Below the pieces are notes generated by a model. That model saw only the letters and a program-made list of their open reading frames with translations. It did no database searches and was not told the DNA's origin. Shown here piece by piece: positions 27,893 through 39,400 of a stretch of 64,000 nt of DNA. The translations under genes were made by a program, and so were the position numbers. The stretch's first letter is position 1. Each line of letters opens with the position of its first letter. This stretch comes from Puniceicoccales bacterium (lineage in GTDB: Bacteria > Verrucomicrobiota > Verrucomicrobiia > Opitutales > JAIRLM01). The stretch lies in NCBI GenBank assembly GCA_031282835.1, contig JAITCU010000026.1:1-64000 (forward strand). The letters run 5' to 3'.

Positions 27893-30136
27893 GTGGCGGT
27901 CGTGGCCAGACAAAATCAGCGGGGTATGTGGCTCCGCCTCATTCTTTCGTTTGCGCTTTTCGTTTGGGCGTTGGCCGTGCTTTTTCCTGGGAACTCCGTG
28001 GCCATCCGGCGGGGATTGGATCTCTCTGGTGGTACGTCGGTTATTCTGGAGATTTCCCCCGCAGCCCTCGCCAAGACTTCGGAGGGGCGGGCGGAGCAGC
28101 TTAAAAAGCTCGAGGAAATCATGCGCCGCAGGGTGGACACCTTCGGCATTTCTGAGCCTGTTCTGCGACGTCGGGGAAATTCCCAGCTGGAGGTTCAGCT
28201 ACCAGGAATTAGCACAGAAGACCACGGGAATCTGATTGATACCATCAAAAAGCCGGCCAAATTGGAATTTCGGCTACTCCATGAGAACGCTTTTCGGGAT
28301 ATATTTAGCATCTTACCTCCCGCTGGCTATGAGTGGATCGCCCCCGCTCCCATGCCTGGGACGCCCGAATCGACACGCCCCATGGCCGTCCTTGTCCGCG
28401 ATCGGGCTGAATTGTCAGGAAATGCGGTCAAGTCCGCCCATGCGGTGATCAATTCTGCCGGCGGCTATGAGGTGAGCCTACAATTGACCGCAGAAGGTGC
28501 CAGGCTTTTCGAGCGGGTAACCCGGGAAAATCTGGGAAAACCCCTTGGAATCATTTTGGACGGAAAACTCTATTCCGCGCCTGTCATCCGGTCCATCATT
28601 GGCGACGGCCGTGCGTCGATTTCCGGAAATTTTACCGCCAGGGAAGCTAGAAATTTGGCGGGCGTACTCAATAACCCACTGGATTTCGAGCTGCTCGTGG
28701 GCAAGGTTAGTGAAATCGGTCCCACGCTGGCAAAGGAGATGCAGGCCAAATCCGTGAAAGCTGCAGCCATTGGGTGTGCCCTGGTTACCGCCATCATGAT
28801 TGGGGTTTATGCACTTGGCGGCGTCATGGCCATGCTGTCCGTGGTTCTCAATGTCCTTACCATATTGGGCGTGCTTGCTACCATTGGTGCTACCATGACC
28901 CTCCCGGGAATTGCGGCCCTGGTTCTTACCGTGGGGATGAGTGTTGATGCCAATATTATCATTTTCGCACGCATGCGAGAAGAACTACGTTCAGGAAAAT
29001 CGCCAGCGGATGCCATAATCGGGGGATTTAACCGGGCATTTCGCACGATCTTCGACGCCAATCTGACCACGCTCCTTGCCACTATCGTTATGGCGATATG
29101 CGGCACGGGACCCGTCCGCGGTTTCGGGATCATTTTCGCCGTCGGCGTCGGAAGTACCCTGTTTTCTACGCTAATTTTTTGCCGCGGGCTTATGGAATTT
29201 GGGGTCAAAGTTCTGAAAATTCGCCACATCTTTTTCCCACCCTTTCGCCGAAATTTTGAGATAAATTTTATGGCATGGCGGAATGGGGCTTTCCTATTTT
29301 CAGGGCTACTTCTCGTTGGTGGATTTGTGACCATGGTCGCTCGTGGGAAAAATTTATACGCCATTGACTTCACCGGCGGGGAAGAAATGACCATCACCTA
29401 CACCGGAGAATTTGCTTTGGAAGACGTTCATATGGCCGCCGGAGCCGTTGGCATCAAAGAGGTTATCCCATTCGTTCAGAAATCCGGAATGGAGGGAAGG
29501 GAGTTGAAAGTGCAAACACCGGCAGGCACGGGCGCCACCCTGTTGGCAAAACTCCAGGAATCGCTACCCCAGTGCGGGTTCCAATTGCAGCGGCAGATTT
29601 CCACGGGAAGCAGCATAAGCTCCGCCCTGCGGTGGAATGCGCTTATTTCGGTGACCCTTGCATTGTTTGTAATTTTTGGCTACATGGCCATACGGTTCAA
29701 TGCGCGTTTTGGGATCTCCGCCGTCACCGCAATTGTCCACGACGTATGGGTTAGCGTTGGTGTCTATGCCCTTCTGGGATACCAATTTAACGCCTCGACC
29801 CTGGCTGCCATACTCATGATCATCGGCTATTCCGTCAATGACACCATTATCATTTTCGATCGCATACGCGAGGATGGCGGCTGCTCCTCCCAGGGTGAGC
29901 TAACAAACGTTATTAATCGGGCCATTAACAGCACTCTTCCGCGGACCCTACTCACAAGTCTAACAACCCTTGTCGCCGCTGCAGCTCTTTTTATCTGGGG
30001 TGCGGGAGCAGCGAAGGATTTTGCCCTTCTGTTCCTCATCGGCGTCTTCGTTGGAACTTTTTCCTCCATTTTCATAGCCAGCGCACTTCTCCCTCTGATG
30101 GATCACGGGCGCCGCAGGGAGGCCATGGGGGCATGA
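27893..30136 (+). CDS. secDF: SecD-SecF fusion, protein translocase
   Basis: RRGLDLSGGTSVILEI; SecD and SecF transmembrane cores in one 747-aa ORF; YAIDFTGGEEMTITY. Confidence 0.95.
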   Translation: MAVVARQNQRGMWLRLILSFALFVWALAVLFPGNSVAIRRGLDLSGGTSVILEISPAALAKTSEGRAEQLKKLEEIMRRRVDTFGISEPVLRRRGNSQLEVQLPGISTEDHGNLIDTIKKPAKLEFRLLHENAFRDIFSILPPAGYEWIAPAPMPGTPESTRPMAVLVRDRAELSGNAVKSAHAVINSAGGYEVSLQLTAEGARLFERVTRENLGKPLGIILDGKLYSAPVIRSIIGDGRASISGNFTAREARNLAGVLNNPLDFELLVGKVSEIGPTLAKEMQAKSVKAAAIGCALVTAIMIGVYALGGVMAMLSVVLNVLTILGVLATIGATMTLPGIAALVLTVGMSVDANIIIFARMREELRSGKSPADAIIGGFNRAFRTIFDANLTTLLATIVMAICGTGPVRGFGIIFAVGVGSTLFSTLIFCRGLMEFGVKVLKIRHIFFPPFRRNFEINFMAWRNGAFLFSGLLLVGGFVTMVARGKNLYAIDFTGGEEMTITYTGEFALEDVHMAAGAVGIKEVIPFVQKSGMEGRELKVQTPAGTGATLLAKLQESLPQCGFQLQRQISTGSSISSALRWNALISVTLALFVIFGYMAIRFNARFGISAVTAIVHDVWVSVGVYALLGYQFNASTLAAILMIIGYSVNDTIIIFDRIREDGGCSSQGELTNVINRAINSTLPRTLLTSLTTLVAAAALFIWGAGAAKDFALLFLIGVFVGTFSSIFIASALLPLMDHGRRREAMGA

Positions 30137-30153
30137 AGGTTTCGCTTTCGCGG

Positions 30154-31281
30154 TCAAAGGATGCGGAGGGTCCGTGCCAATTCCACAACGAGAATCCCCA
30201 CAAATATTAACCATAGAATGAGATATCCCGCATGAAAACGTGGACGGCGGAGAAACGGCATGACGGGAACGATTCCAGCAATTACGTTCCCGAACACTCC
30301 ACCGGCAACGCCGAGGATAGTCACAAATAGGTGCGGACAAAGCAGGGCAATGGGTAATGGCACCATGACAAGCAACCCTTTAAATTTTTTTGTATCCCAG
30401 CGGATATCCGCCAATGCGCCGTCCATTGCCATGGCAATGCCCAGCAGGGAGGTCCCTATGGCCAGAACGGAGAAACACCTGCCGGCAATAAACACCACTT
30501 CGTGGGCATTATGATCAAGAAAGAGCGAAAACATGGGCACCCCTAACTTTGCCGCTTCCACGAGTTCTTCCTGGGAAAAAATACGGAACCCCAAAGTGAG
30601 AATAATTAACGTAACGGCCAAGGGAATAAGTGTCCCCAGCACCAGTGCCCGACGGATGGCGGGCCTGTGGTAACCCAACCGGCGGCACACCGTGGGGATA
30701 ATTTGATGATATCCAAAACTGCATAGGATGATGGGTAGTCCCAATGGGAGGATGCGCCAGTTGGAGATAGAGTGAAGCCCGTGCCCCGGACGGCAAAAGC
30801 CAAAGCCAACCATTGCGGCAAAGGAGGCAATCAAAGCAATCGTTGCCCAAGAACTAATCCGCTTTAAAGGTCTGCAACCACGGCACAGACCCATATAAAC
30901 GCCAGCGCCCAGCAGGCAAATTATCAGCTTGGATCCTCCCAATAAGCCGAGCAGGCCACTCCAGTAGGCAACCAATAGGCAAAAGGCGAGGGTAAAATAA
31001 CTTATATTAAAAAGCGCAGCCCAATTCGCCCCCAGGCACTTCAAAAAAAGAGACGGTAAATCGTCTTGTCCAGATTCCACAACCAGGCGGACGATGAGCA
31101 TTCCAGAGGCAAGTGTGCACGTGTACACCAAACAAACTCCAGCAACCGCAGGGTAATAGCCAGCCTGGCCAAGTGACAGCGGAAGTCCCAATTCACCGGC
31201 GCCGATGGTAATGCCAGCAATGAGAAGAGCCGCGTCCCATACGGATTTCCCGAAAAAACTTCGTTGCTCATTTTGCGGCAT
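30154..31281 (-). CDS. aromatic amino acid permease-like transporter (HAAAP-type)
   Basis: ALLIAGITIGAGELGLPLSLGQAG and ~11 hydrophobic segments. Confidence 0.75.
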   Translation of the reverse strand: MPQNEQRSFFGKSVWDAALLIAGITIGAGELGLPLSLGQAGYYPAVAGVCLVYTCTLASGMLIVRLVVESGQDDLPSLFLKCLGANWAALFNISYFTLAFCLLVAYWSGLLGLLGGSKLIICLLGAGVYMGLCRGCRPLKRISSWATIALIASFAAMVGFGFCRPGHGLHSISNWRILPLGLPIILCSFGYHQIIPTVCRRLGYHRPAIRRALVLGTLIPLAVTLIILTLGFRIFSQEELVEAAKLGVPMFSLFLDHNAHEVVFIAGRCFSVLAIGTSLLGIAMAMDGALADIRWDTKKFKGLLVMVPLPIALLCPHLFVTILGVAGGVFGNVIAGIVPVMPFLRRPRFHAGYLILWLIFVGILVVELARTLRIL

Positions 31282-31423
31282 ATCTTTTTTGAAGCGTCAG
31301 TAGGCTTTTTGAGGGAAGCAAGGGAAAAGCATATGGAACAAGTGGGCACCACAGGCTATCGGAGGATTTAGTCAAAGCGCTTATGGGTTGCCAACGACCG
31401 ATGGCGCGCCATGAACGGTTCCC

Positions 31424-32542
31424 ATGGATCCAAGGTATGAAAAGTTGGCTGAAAACTTAGCTGGCTATTCGATGGACGTACAGCCAGGTGAGCGGGTCTT
31501 GATTGATAATAGCGCGGCACCCGTGGAGATGGTTTTGGCGCTCATGCGTGCCGTGCGCAAACGCGGGGGAAGACCATTTATAAAAAGTTCCGATAGCCGC
31601 CTTCGCAGGGAATTTATCGCCCATGGAACCCACGAAGATTTTGAAGCAATGGGCGATGTCGAATTGCGACAAATCCGACAAATGCAGTGCTATGCGGTAT
31701 TTCGCGGGTCGCATAATACTTTCGAAATGAGCGATGTTCCCGTGGAACAACAGCAGGCCTACACCCAAGCGGTCAAACCCGCCCACGAATACCGCGTTAA
31801 TAAAACCAAATGGGTTCTTCTGGAATGGCCGACCGGTGCCATGGCGCAGTCGGCACACATGAGCACGGAGGCCTTTGAAGAATTTTTTTTCCGCGTCTGC
31901 ACCCTGGACTATGGGCGCATGAGACCGGGCATTGAAGCACTCCAATCAGCCATGCTGTCCACGGATCGCGTGGAAATTAAGGGCCCGGGAACGGATTTGC
32001 AGTTTTCCATCCGAGGCATCCCGGCCGTTCCCTGCATCGGGGAACGTAACATACCCGACGGCGAAGTCTATACGGCCCCCATCCGTGACAGCGTTGAAGG
32101 AACGTTGAGCTACAATACCCGATCCATTTACCACGGAAAATGCTTCGAAAATATTCGATTCACCTTCCAAAAGGGGAAGATCGTAGAGGCGGTGGCCAAC
32201 GACACGAAAACCATCAACGAAATCCTCAATGGAGACGAGGGGGCCCGGTACATCGGTGAGTTCTCTTTTGGGTTTAATCCCCATATTTTGGAACCGATTT
32301 GTGACACACTTTTTGATGAAAAAATTGCCGGGTCATTCCACTTTACGCCAGGAAATGCCTACGAGAACGATGCAGATAACGGCAATCGGTCGCAAATTCA
32401 CTGGGATCTGGTTTGCATCCAGCGTCCCGAATACGGCGGCGGAGAAATTTACTTCGACGGGAAATTGATCCGCAAGGATGGCCTGTTCGTTGTCCCCGGC
32501 TTGGACAGGCTCAACCCAACCCATCTCCTTGGCAATGAGTGA
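31424..32542 (+). CDS. aminopeptidase, M29 family
   Basis: YEKLAENLAGYSMDVQPGERVLID..., GERNIPDGEVYTAPIRDSVEGTLSYN, FGFNPHI. Confidence 0.88.
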   Translation: MDPRYEKLAENLAGYSMDVQPGERVLIDNSAAPVEMVLALMRAVRKRGGRPFIKSSDSRLRREFIAHGTHEDFEAMGDVELRQIRQMQCYAVFRGSHNTFEMSDVPVEQQQAYTQAVKPAHEYRVNKTKWVLLEWPTGAMAQSAHMSTEAFEEFFFRVCTLDYGRMRPGIEALQSAMLSTDRVEIKGPGTDLQFSIRGIPAVPCIGERNIPDGEVYTAPIRDSVEGTLSYNTRSIYHGKCFENIRFTFQKGKIVEAVANDTKTINEILNGDEGARYIGEFSFGFNPHILEPICDTLFDEKIAGSFHFTPGNAYENDADNGNRSQIHWDLVCIQRPEYGGGEIYFDGKLIRKDGLFVVPGLDRLNPTHLLGNE

Positions 32543-33515
32543 TCCCATCGCCTTTACGGTTCCGTCCAGATGTGAGGGCTTGCGTTTGGACGTGGCCCTT
32601 GCCCGATGTTTCCCGGAAATGAGTCGCACACGAATCCAACGGGCCTGCGACGGTGGGTTCATCCGTTGCAGCGGCCTTCCCCTGGCGGCAAAAACGAAGG
32701 TAAAATCTGGCCAAGACCTTTCCATCCGGTGGGTGGAACGTGAGGAAATCTCCATCCAACCACGGGCAATGAGTTTGGAAATTCTCCACGAAGATGAGGC
32801 TATGTTGGCCGTCAACAAGCCAAGCGGGGAAGTGGTCCATCCGGCGCCCCATGTGAAAAACTCCTTCGTAGAGGTCATTCTCGCCCATACCAATGGCCAG
32901 TTGGCAAAAGCGGCGGGAGTTGGCCGGCCGGGGGTCGTCCATCGCTTGGACAAGGAAACCTCAGGAGTTCTTATTTTTGCCAAAACGGACTCGGCGTACT
33001 ACCGCCTGAGTCAGATGTTCATGAATCGTCTCGTGGAAAAATACTACGAGACATTGGTCTTCGGGGTGATGCGCGTGCGAAGCGGATCCATCCATGACCC
33101 CATTGGTCGCGACCCGTCCCATCGCACGCGCATGGCCATTCGCCGCAACGGCCGGCCAGCCCATACGGATTGGGAGTGCCATCGGATTTTTTCCCAACCC
33201 GGCATCTCTCAGCTCGTCCTGCAGCTACATACGGGCCGTACCCACCAAATCCGCGTTCATCTGGCATCCATGGGCCATCCCATATTGGGCGACGAACTTT
33301 ATGGATTTCGAGGGGATCGGCTCCCTGGCTGGCAAATTCCACGCATCCTCCTCCATGCCACGCGCATTAAACTGAAACATCCACTAACCGGCTTGGAACT
33401 ATCCATCCAGGCGCCACTGCCAGCGGACATGGAAAATTTTATCGCGTCATTGGTTGCGCCGGGAAAAAATACCCGCAGGCCACCGGATTTCCAAAAAGCA
33501 TGGGCAAGCTTGTGA
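32535..33515 (+). CDS. RluD-family pseudouridine synthase
   Basis: S4-like N-terminus and GVVHRLDKETSGVLIFAKT; overlaps preceding stop (ATGAGTGA). Confidence 0.92.
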   Translation: MSDPIAFTVPSRCEGLRLDVALARCFPEMSRTRIQRACDGGFIRCSGLPLAAKTKVKSGQDLSIRWVEREEISIQPRAMSLEILHEDEAMLAVNKPSGEVVHPAPHVKNSFVEVILAHTNGQLAKAAGVGRPGVVHRLDKETSGVLIFAKTDSAYYRLSQMFMNRLVEKYYETLVFGVMRVRSGSIHDPIGRDPSHRTRMAIRRNGRPAHTDWECHRIFSQPGISQLVLQLHTGRTHQIRVHLASMGHPILGDELYGFRGDRLPGWQIPRILLHATRIKLKHPLTGLELSIQAPLPADMENFIASLVAPGKNTRRPPDFQKAWASL

Positions 33516-33519
33516 AGGA

Positions 33520-33960
33520 TTCACCACAATCTCCTCGAATGGCCCTGCGGTCCTCCGCCGCGATTTACCAAAAATCCGCCAAAAATCTGCCGAAATCACA
33601 AAGTGGTTGACAAATGGCCATTCCCCAGCAATATGGTCACAGAATCAAGATTCTAACATGAGAGGATTAATATGAAAAGCAACACCGATACCACCGCACA
33701 CGCATCAAATATTTTTGACGGCGATTGGGAACTACAAATGCTCCCAATCCCAGGACTGACACCTGGCTTCACACTGGAACTCCTATTTTTATGGGAATTT
33801 CCTGCGTCTTTGGGACGAGCCAGCCCGCTGTCAGTTGCAAAAGCCATTTAAGGAATATCATCAATGAACAAAAAAACTGAGCTAACTTGGCCAATCGGAA
33901 AACCCACGAGGATAAAATGAAAAAACTAATGGCGGATTATCACTCCAGTAAAATAACTAG
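33520..33960 (+). repeat. dispersed small-ORF cassette, copy 3
   Basis: TTGACA 33607-33612, AGAATCAAGATTCT 33641-33654, ORF 33672-33851. Confidence 0.85.
33672..33851 (+). CDS. small cassette protein, copy 3 (MKSNTDTTAHASNIFDGDWELQ...)
   Basis: 59-aa ORF (below ORF-track cutoff) homologous to copies 1 and 2. Confidence 0.6.
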   Translation: MKSNTDTTAHASNIFDGDWELQMLPIPGLTPGFTLELLFLWEFPASLGRASPLSVAKAI

Positions 33961-34139
33961 AGACAATGATAGCAGGGAGCCTTTTAATTATGGCATGCAT
34001 TTAGATAATCTTGCTATGAATATTTTTACATTATTCACCCGGGCATTGACGTTTGCTAGGCGAGCGCCCATGGGGTAAATTTTAAATTTATTTGACGTTT
34101 TGTGTAACTTATTTTTGATTAGATATAAGGTGGTGAGCC

Positions 34140-35726
34140 ATGATCGTGGCAATTGAGTCCTGGAAAGCAGGACTGTGGAAGTGGGAAAATATCACTCGTA
34201 ATTTATTCAGCGGCATCGTGGTGGGCGTAATTTCCCTCCCCCTTTCCATGGCCTTTGCCATCGCTTCGGGTGTCGCACCGGAAGTTGGGATTTACACAGC
34301 CGTCGTGGCGTGCCTGTGTGTCTCCCTCCTGGGTGGCAGTCGATACCAAATCGCCGGACCCACCGGTGCATTTGTTCCGCTCCTGCTGGGAATCCTCCGG
34401 GAACACGGCCTGAGTGGATTGCAACTGGCGACACTAATGGCGGGTATCATCCTGATCATAATGGGATTTTTGAAATTCGGTCGATTGTTGAAGTACATCC
34501 CCACGCAGGTGCTCGTCGGGTTCACTTCCGGAATCGGAACCATGCTTTTCTTGGGGCAAATCCGACAATTTTTTGGGTTGCATGGCGACCACATTGCCAT
34601 CGATTACCCGACGACATTCATCGGTCTCGGCTGCCTGGCGGTGATCGTCCTATCGCGCTTTGCACCCTATATGTGTCACATTCCGGCACCACTGCTGGCA
34701 CTGTTTGCAGGTGGGATTCTGCAGGCAATTTTTCGATTTCCATCGGTGGCCACCATCGGATCCGAATTTGGCGGGATCACTTCTTCGTTTCCCAGTCTCT
34801 CGTTGCCAACGGGAATAAACTGGGACCACTGCGTCCTGCTTCTGGGTCCCGCCTTTGCTATTGCACTCCTGGGGGCAATTGAATCGCTCCTCTCCGCGGT
34901 GGTAGCCGATGGCATGACAGGGAACAAGCACCTGGCCAACCAGGAACTCATCGGCCAGGGTATTGCGAATATTCTCTGTCCGCTGTTTGGCGGGATTGCA
35001 GCAACGGGAGCCATTGCGCGGACGGCCGCCAATGTACGCGCTGGCGGAAATTCGCCGCTTTCCGGAATCGTTGCCGTTGGGACGTTGCTGTTTATATTGT
35101 TGTTTTGCGCGCCGCTGGCCCAATCCATTCCGCTGGCCGCATTGGCGGCAATTTTGTTTGTAATTTCCTACCACATGTTCGGATTTTCCTACTTCATTCA
35201 TCTGCTTCGCCATGCACCCGTGAGTGACGTGGTTATTTTGCTCATAACATATGCTTTGACCGTTGCCTGTGGGCTGATGGTCGCGGTTAACGTCGGGATT
35301 GTCCTCTCCGCGCTGGCACTCATGCAACGCATGTCGAAAGCCATTCACATCGACCGCAACAAGTCCCACGAATCCGAAGAGAATATGGAGCAACTCGCCC
35401 ATTTGCCTCCAACGGTTGCCGTTTATACCGTTTCCGGGCCATTGTTTTTTGCCGCAATGGAAGAGCTGGAATTTGCCATTTCTCGGGTAGATCCGGAAGT
35501 AACAACCATCATTTTGCGCCTGGGGGAGGTCCCGTTCGTCGATACCACGGCTCTGGCCCATTTGCGGCGGATTATCGAAACCTTTGAAGCCGCTGGTCAA
35601 AAATTTATCTTTTGCGAGGCTTCCAAGGATGTTGCCCACAAGCTCCGCCGCGTTGGCATTGAAGATTCCCTGCGGGACAAAAATCCGCAAAAAACACTTA
35701 AAGCCGCAATTCGATACCAGGATTAG
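34140..35726 (+). CDS. SulP-family anion transporter with C-terminal STAS domain
   Basis: Multiple TM segments, GSRYQIAGPTGAFVPLL; STAS: EVPFVDTTALAHLRRIIETFEAAGQKFIFCEAS. Confidence 0.93.
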   Translation: MIVAIESWKAGLWKWENITRNLFSGIVVGVISLPLSMAFAIASGVAPEVGIYTAVVACLCVSLLGGSRYQIAGPTGAFVPLLLGILREHGLSGLQLATLMAGIILIIMGFLKFGRLLKYIPTQVLVGFTSGIGTMLFLGQIRQFFGLHGDHIAIDYPTTFIGLGCLAVIVLSRFAPYMCHIPAPLLALFAGGILQAIFRFPSVATIGSEFGGITSSFPSLSLPTGINWDHCVLLLGPAFAIALLGAIESLLSAVVADGMTGNKHLANQELIGQGIANILCPLFGGIAATGAIARTAANVRAGGNSPLSGIVAVGTLLFILLFCAPLAQSIPLAALAAILFVISYHMFGFSYFIHLLRHAPVSDVVILLITYALTVACGLMVAVNVGIVLSALALMQRMSKAIHIDRNKSHESEENMEQLAHLPPTVAVYTVSGPLFFAAMEELEFAISRVDPEVTTIILRLGEVPFVDTTALAHLRRIIETFEAAGQKFIFCEASKDVAHKLRRVGIEDSLRDKNPQKTLKAAIRYQD

Positions 35727-35899
35727 AAAAATCGGAAGGCCCAGCGCTTTTGGGGTGTGTTTTATAGCTGAGCTTGTGAAAGGTTTATGATTAAGCATTG
35801 TAAACATTAATTTCGAAGTAAATAATGCCGCGAAATACATATGGAAAGAGCCTCCGAATGCGATGTGGCGACCAGAATGCTTAATGCCATTGTTGCCAG

Positions 35900-36285
35900 C
35901 GGGCCATTGGGCGAAATAATGATGCGCAACTAATTCCCTATTGATGTCCATTGGTCCTCCGATCTGGCAGGCTAGCTCAGTTTTTTTGTTCATTGGCAAC
36001 ATTCTTTAGATGGCTTGCGCACCCTAAAAACGCAGGAAATCCTCCAAAAATGGAAGCTCCCGCTTGAAGCCAAGCGGTGGGCTTGTGCACGGGAATATTT
36101 GTCGCATGGGTGCGGCAATGGTGGTATTTTTTTCATATTAAACCTCACATGTTAGAATTCCGATTCTGGAACCATATTGCTGGGATATAGTCATTTGTCA
36201 ACCACCTTGTGATTTCGATGGATTTTTGGCGAATTTTTGGTAAATTGCGGCAAAAACCGCAGGGACACTCGAGGAGGTTACGGCA
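35900..36285 (-). repeat. dispersed small-ORF cassette, copy 4 (inverted, ORF decayed)
   Basis: Reverse complement carries GGTTGACAAATGACTATATCCCAGCAATATGGTTCCAGAATCGGAATTCTAAC; ORF start at 36136 frameshifted by a longer A-run. Confidence 0.75.
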
Positions 36286-36433
36286 GATCTTTATCGGAGG
36301 GCCATATGGCAAGTTTCCCGATGGATTAAAGTCCATTTCCACCATATATAAGCTATAAATTGCATGGACATATCGCCCCGGAAATACATCCGTGCATTCC
36401 CGGTCGGATCACATCTAATCGTCACACCAAATG

Positions 36434-39400
36434 CTAAGCTACCGGTTCGGGTGCACTAGATGCGGATGTGCCAAGCATAGACTCGATGGCTTCATGCGTT
36501 TTTTCAACCACAGCAATATATGTATCAAGGGAGCCACCTGCCGCTTTGCGTCCATCTTCATAGTACGAGGCAAGAGCGCCAACGTCCAGTTTAAGGGGTA
36601 GTACCGCGACAGCACCCGGCTGTGCATCCGGCTTGAGTACACATGAATCATTCGGTTGGGCAGTGCTATCAACGTTTCCGCCGGGATTCAGTGGAAGAGC
36701 GGGGTCGGGGTCGGGGTCGGGGATACGCGCAGTGGCTTGTTGGCAAAGTGCAAGTACGGTAGCACGGTCTGGATTCTTCAGGTTAGCGATCTGCATCTTT
36801 ATGTGCTCCATTTGGGCCTCGAACCTAAATGGGAATTTCAAAAGTTTATCGAATTCCGAATCTTCGCTCCGAAATATTAACGGAAATCCGGCCAAAAGAT
36901 ACACAAACACCCATGCGAGAATTGCCTTTACCTTTCTCGCAGTTGTCAACGATGCCTTCACTCGGGCAAATGATTCATCATATCCCCTAATCTCCTCCAA
37001 AAAAGACGCATACCTCTGGTCGAAAAGTTGTTTGATAACCACATCCACCCATTGTTTGATCTGGGCTAATTGGGCGGGTGAACATTTTTGTTGGACGCTC
37101 GCATTAGCCTGCAGCAGGGCGTTGCCTACGGCTTCTTGAAGAGTTCCCGCAGAACAATTTAGCATGCGGTCCTTGCTCAAATTGTCTCGAAATATAGCGG
37201 CCATAGTTCTCTGAAACATATCCTGGGCACACTGCCGATCAGATGGACTCAAATTTATATCATCCGTTTCCCAAAAGCCGAATAAACGTACCGCCTCTGA
37301 CACAGTATCAGATATCTGCTTACAGAACACCGCTAGAGTAGCTTCCACTCGCCCGTCCGCTGCCGTTTGGAGGGCTTCAAGTGGGCTCGTACCCTCAAAA
37401 TCCTGTTTGCTGAATGCCAAAAACGCCACCGCGGCTTTCTCTATACATTCACCGAGTCCAGGATGATATTCTTTATCAGTAATGCAGCAAATCATATCAT
37501 ACATAATGAGCCGTTCCGGAGATAATCCAGCCAGGTCAATATGGCTTAGGAACTCCATGCATATTTGCACAAAAAGATCGACCGGCAGATCATTTAATAC
37601 ATTCCCTGTCATTTGTTGAACGACTTCTTCCGTCAGCCCATCCCTTCGTTGTGATAAAAAGAGGGCAACAGCAGAAGAGTTCCACGGCTGCTCCAAAGTC
37701 TTAGGTACTAACTGTGACAATGGGAACATCGAGGCCGACACTGTTCCTTTACGACTCCCAGTTCCCCCATTCTTTGTAAAAAGCTTGGCAATGGCAGCTT
37801 TCTCGTCCTCGTCCAACGGTAGGAGGCCCGCTTGCCTTCTTCGGTCGCTCTCTGTTTCGCATAAAAGCACGAAAGCTGTTACTGTGGGACCCGTAAATTC
37901 GTTTGGATGAGCCGGATCCATAAATCTCCGAAGCCATTCCACTGGTATATCACTATATCTCCCAAGCAACAACAAAGCTTCATAAATTTCTTCCCCATGT
38001 TCTGGTAAGGCATCTTTATTCCCGACCAATACGCCTCCATTTGGCGTAAAAAGCACCGGCTTTCCGGGCGCCCAAAGATTCGCATTTGCAATGTATCGGT
38101 TCGCCTCGAAACCATCGACAATGAAGGTTTTGCCATGCTGCGGATCTACCATGATGAAGAACTCGCCACCCAACTCGTGAAATGGCCATCCAATCTGCGA
38201 ATCCTCAGTCAGGCAGGCCAAATTCTTAGTTAGGTACAGTCTTGAAAAAAGCGTACCAGGATTTGGATACTTCTCATCTTGGGTCCGCCATCCGCGGAAC
38301 ATGCTCGCGTCGACTTTAATCGCATATTCAGACGGAACTCCTTCCATCAGGTTCAACTCATCTTTTACGCGCGGGTTACTTGACGGAAAGGTGGTGGTCG
38401 TCGTAGTCAAAGTGCATTGAACATTCAACGAGCATTCTTGCTGGTTTTCAAGTTCGAACTGAACAGTTTTTTGTACAATTGTTTCCACCTGCTGCTCGAG
38501 CGTTGAACCGCCACTTCCGCCCATGGCCGAGGAACGGTACATGAAACCCTTAAGACGCTTCCCTATATCTTCTAAGAATAAAGGCAATTCGCCTTTGGGC
38601 GCGTTTAAGGCAGTAAACGCCCCTCTTATTTTTGCGAAAGCGGGACAGTTTTGGTATTTGTCGAGAACATCTAAAAATTTAGATGTATACATCCTCGCTT
38701 GCCTCTGAATAATTTCGACTCCAGGTACCATCGATTGGCGGCGCGCACAGGAGGAAATTACATCAAGATCCACATTTTTCACAAAAAAATCACAAAATGC
38801 GCTCAGAACAAGTTTCGCATCCGAAAAGCTAAGATTGGCAATTGCATCTACAAGGATTGATTTAAACATGTAGTGCAGTTCGTTAAGGGCTGCTTGGAGT
38901 ATCAAGGTTTTATTATTTTCTCCTTCATTTTGCGCTAGTAATGCAAGAAGTTGAACCAGTTGCTCTTGCGTCGGAAGATCTTTTAGCCCCTCAGTCCGTG
39001 GGCATTCTGCAACTGCTATACATATTTGCTGCCCAGTAAAATACTGGCGAAGACGCATTATCGCCTGCGCCCACTCTTCTGGTGTGTTTGTATTTGGATT
39101 TGCGGTCATAATCCCATAAGCATTGGCCGCAAATTGAGCATCCGTTCCTGTCGCAAGTCGCTCGGAAAAAAATGCCGCACACTCGTCGGGATTGAGGCCC
39201 GCCTTTCGTAAATCAGCGGACGTAACGCCAGTGAGATGTTTGTTGTTCTTCCCGTCACCGCGGATGTCATAGGCAATGAAGTTCCCACCCGAATCTTCGC
39301 AGACAATCCACTCAACACCAGCATTATTGTCAATTAACTCCTGCCCAAATTGGACCAAAATATCATGGAGACTTTTTACTTTAAATAGCCCACCTCTATC

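Noticed and set aside
34650-36002. 450-aa minus-strand ORF
   Set aside because: Antisense to the clear sulP gene, with compositionally odd translation; its N-terminus comes from the inverted cassette copy. Treated as spurious.
33520-36285. Classical composite transposon around sulP
   Set aside because: No transposase ORF or target-site duplication identified; kept only as an inverted-repeat observation.
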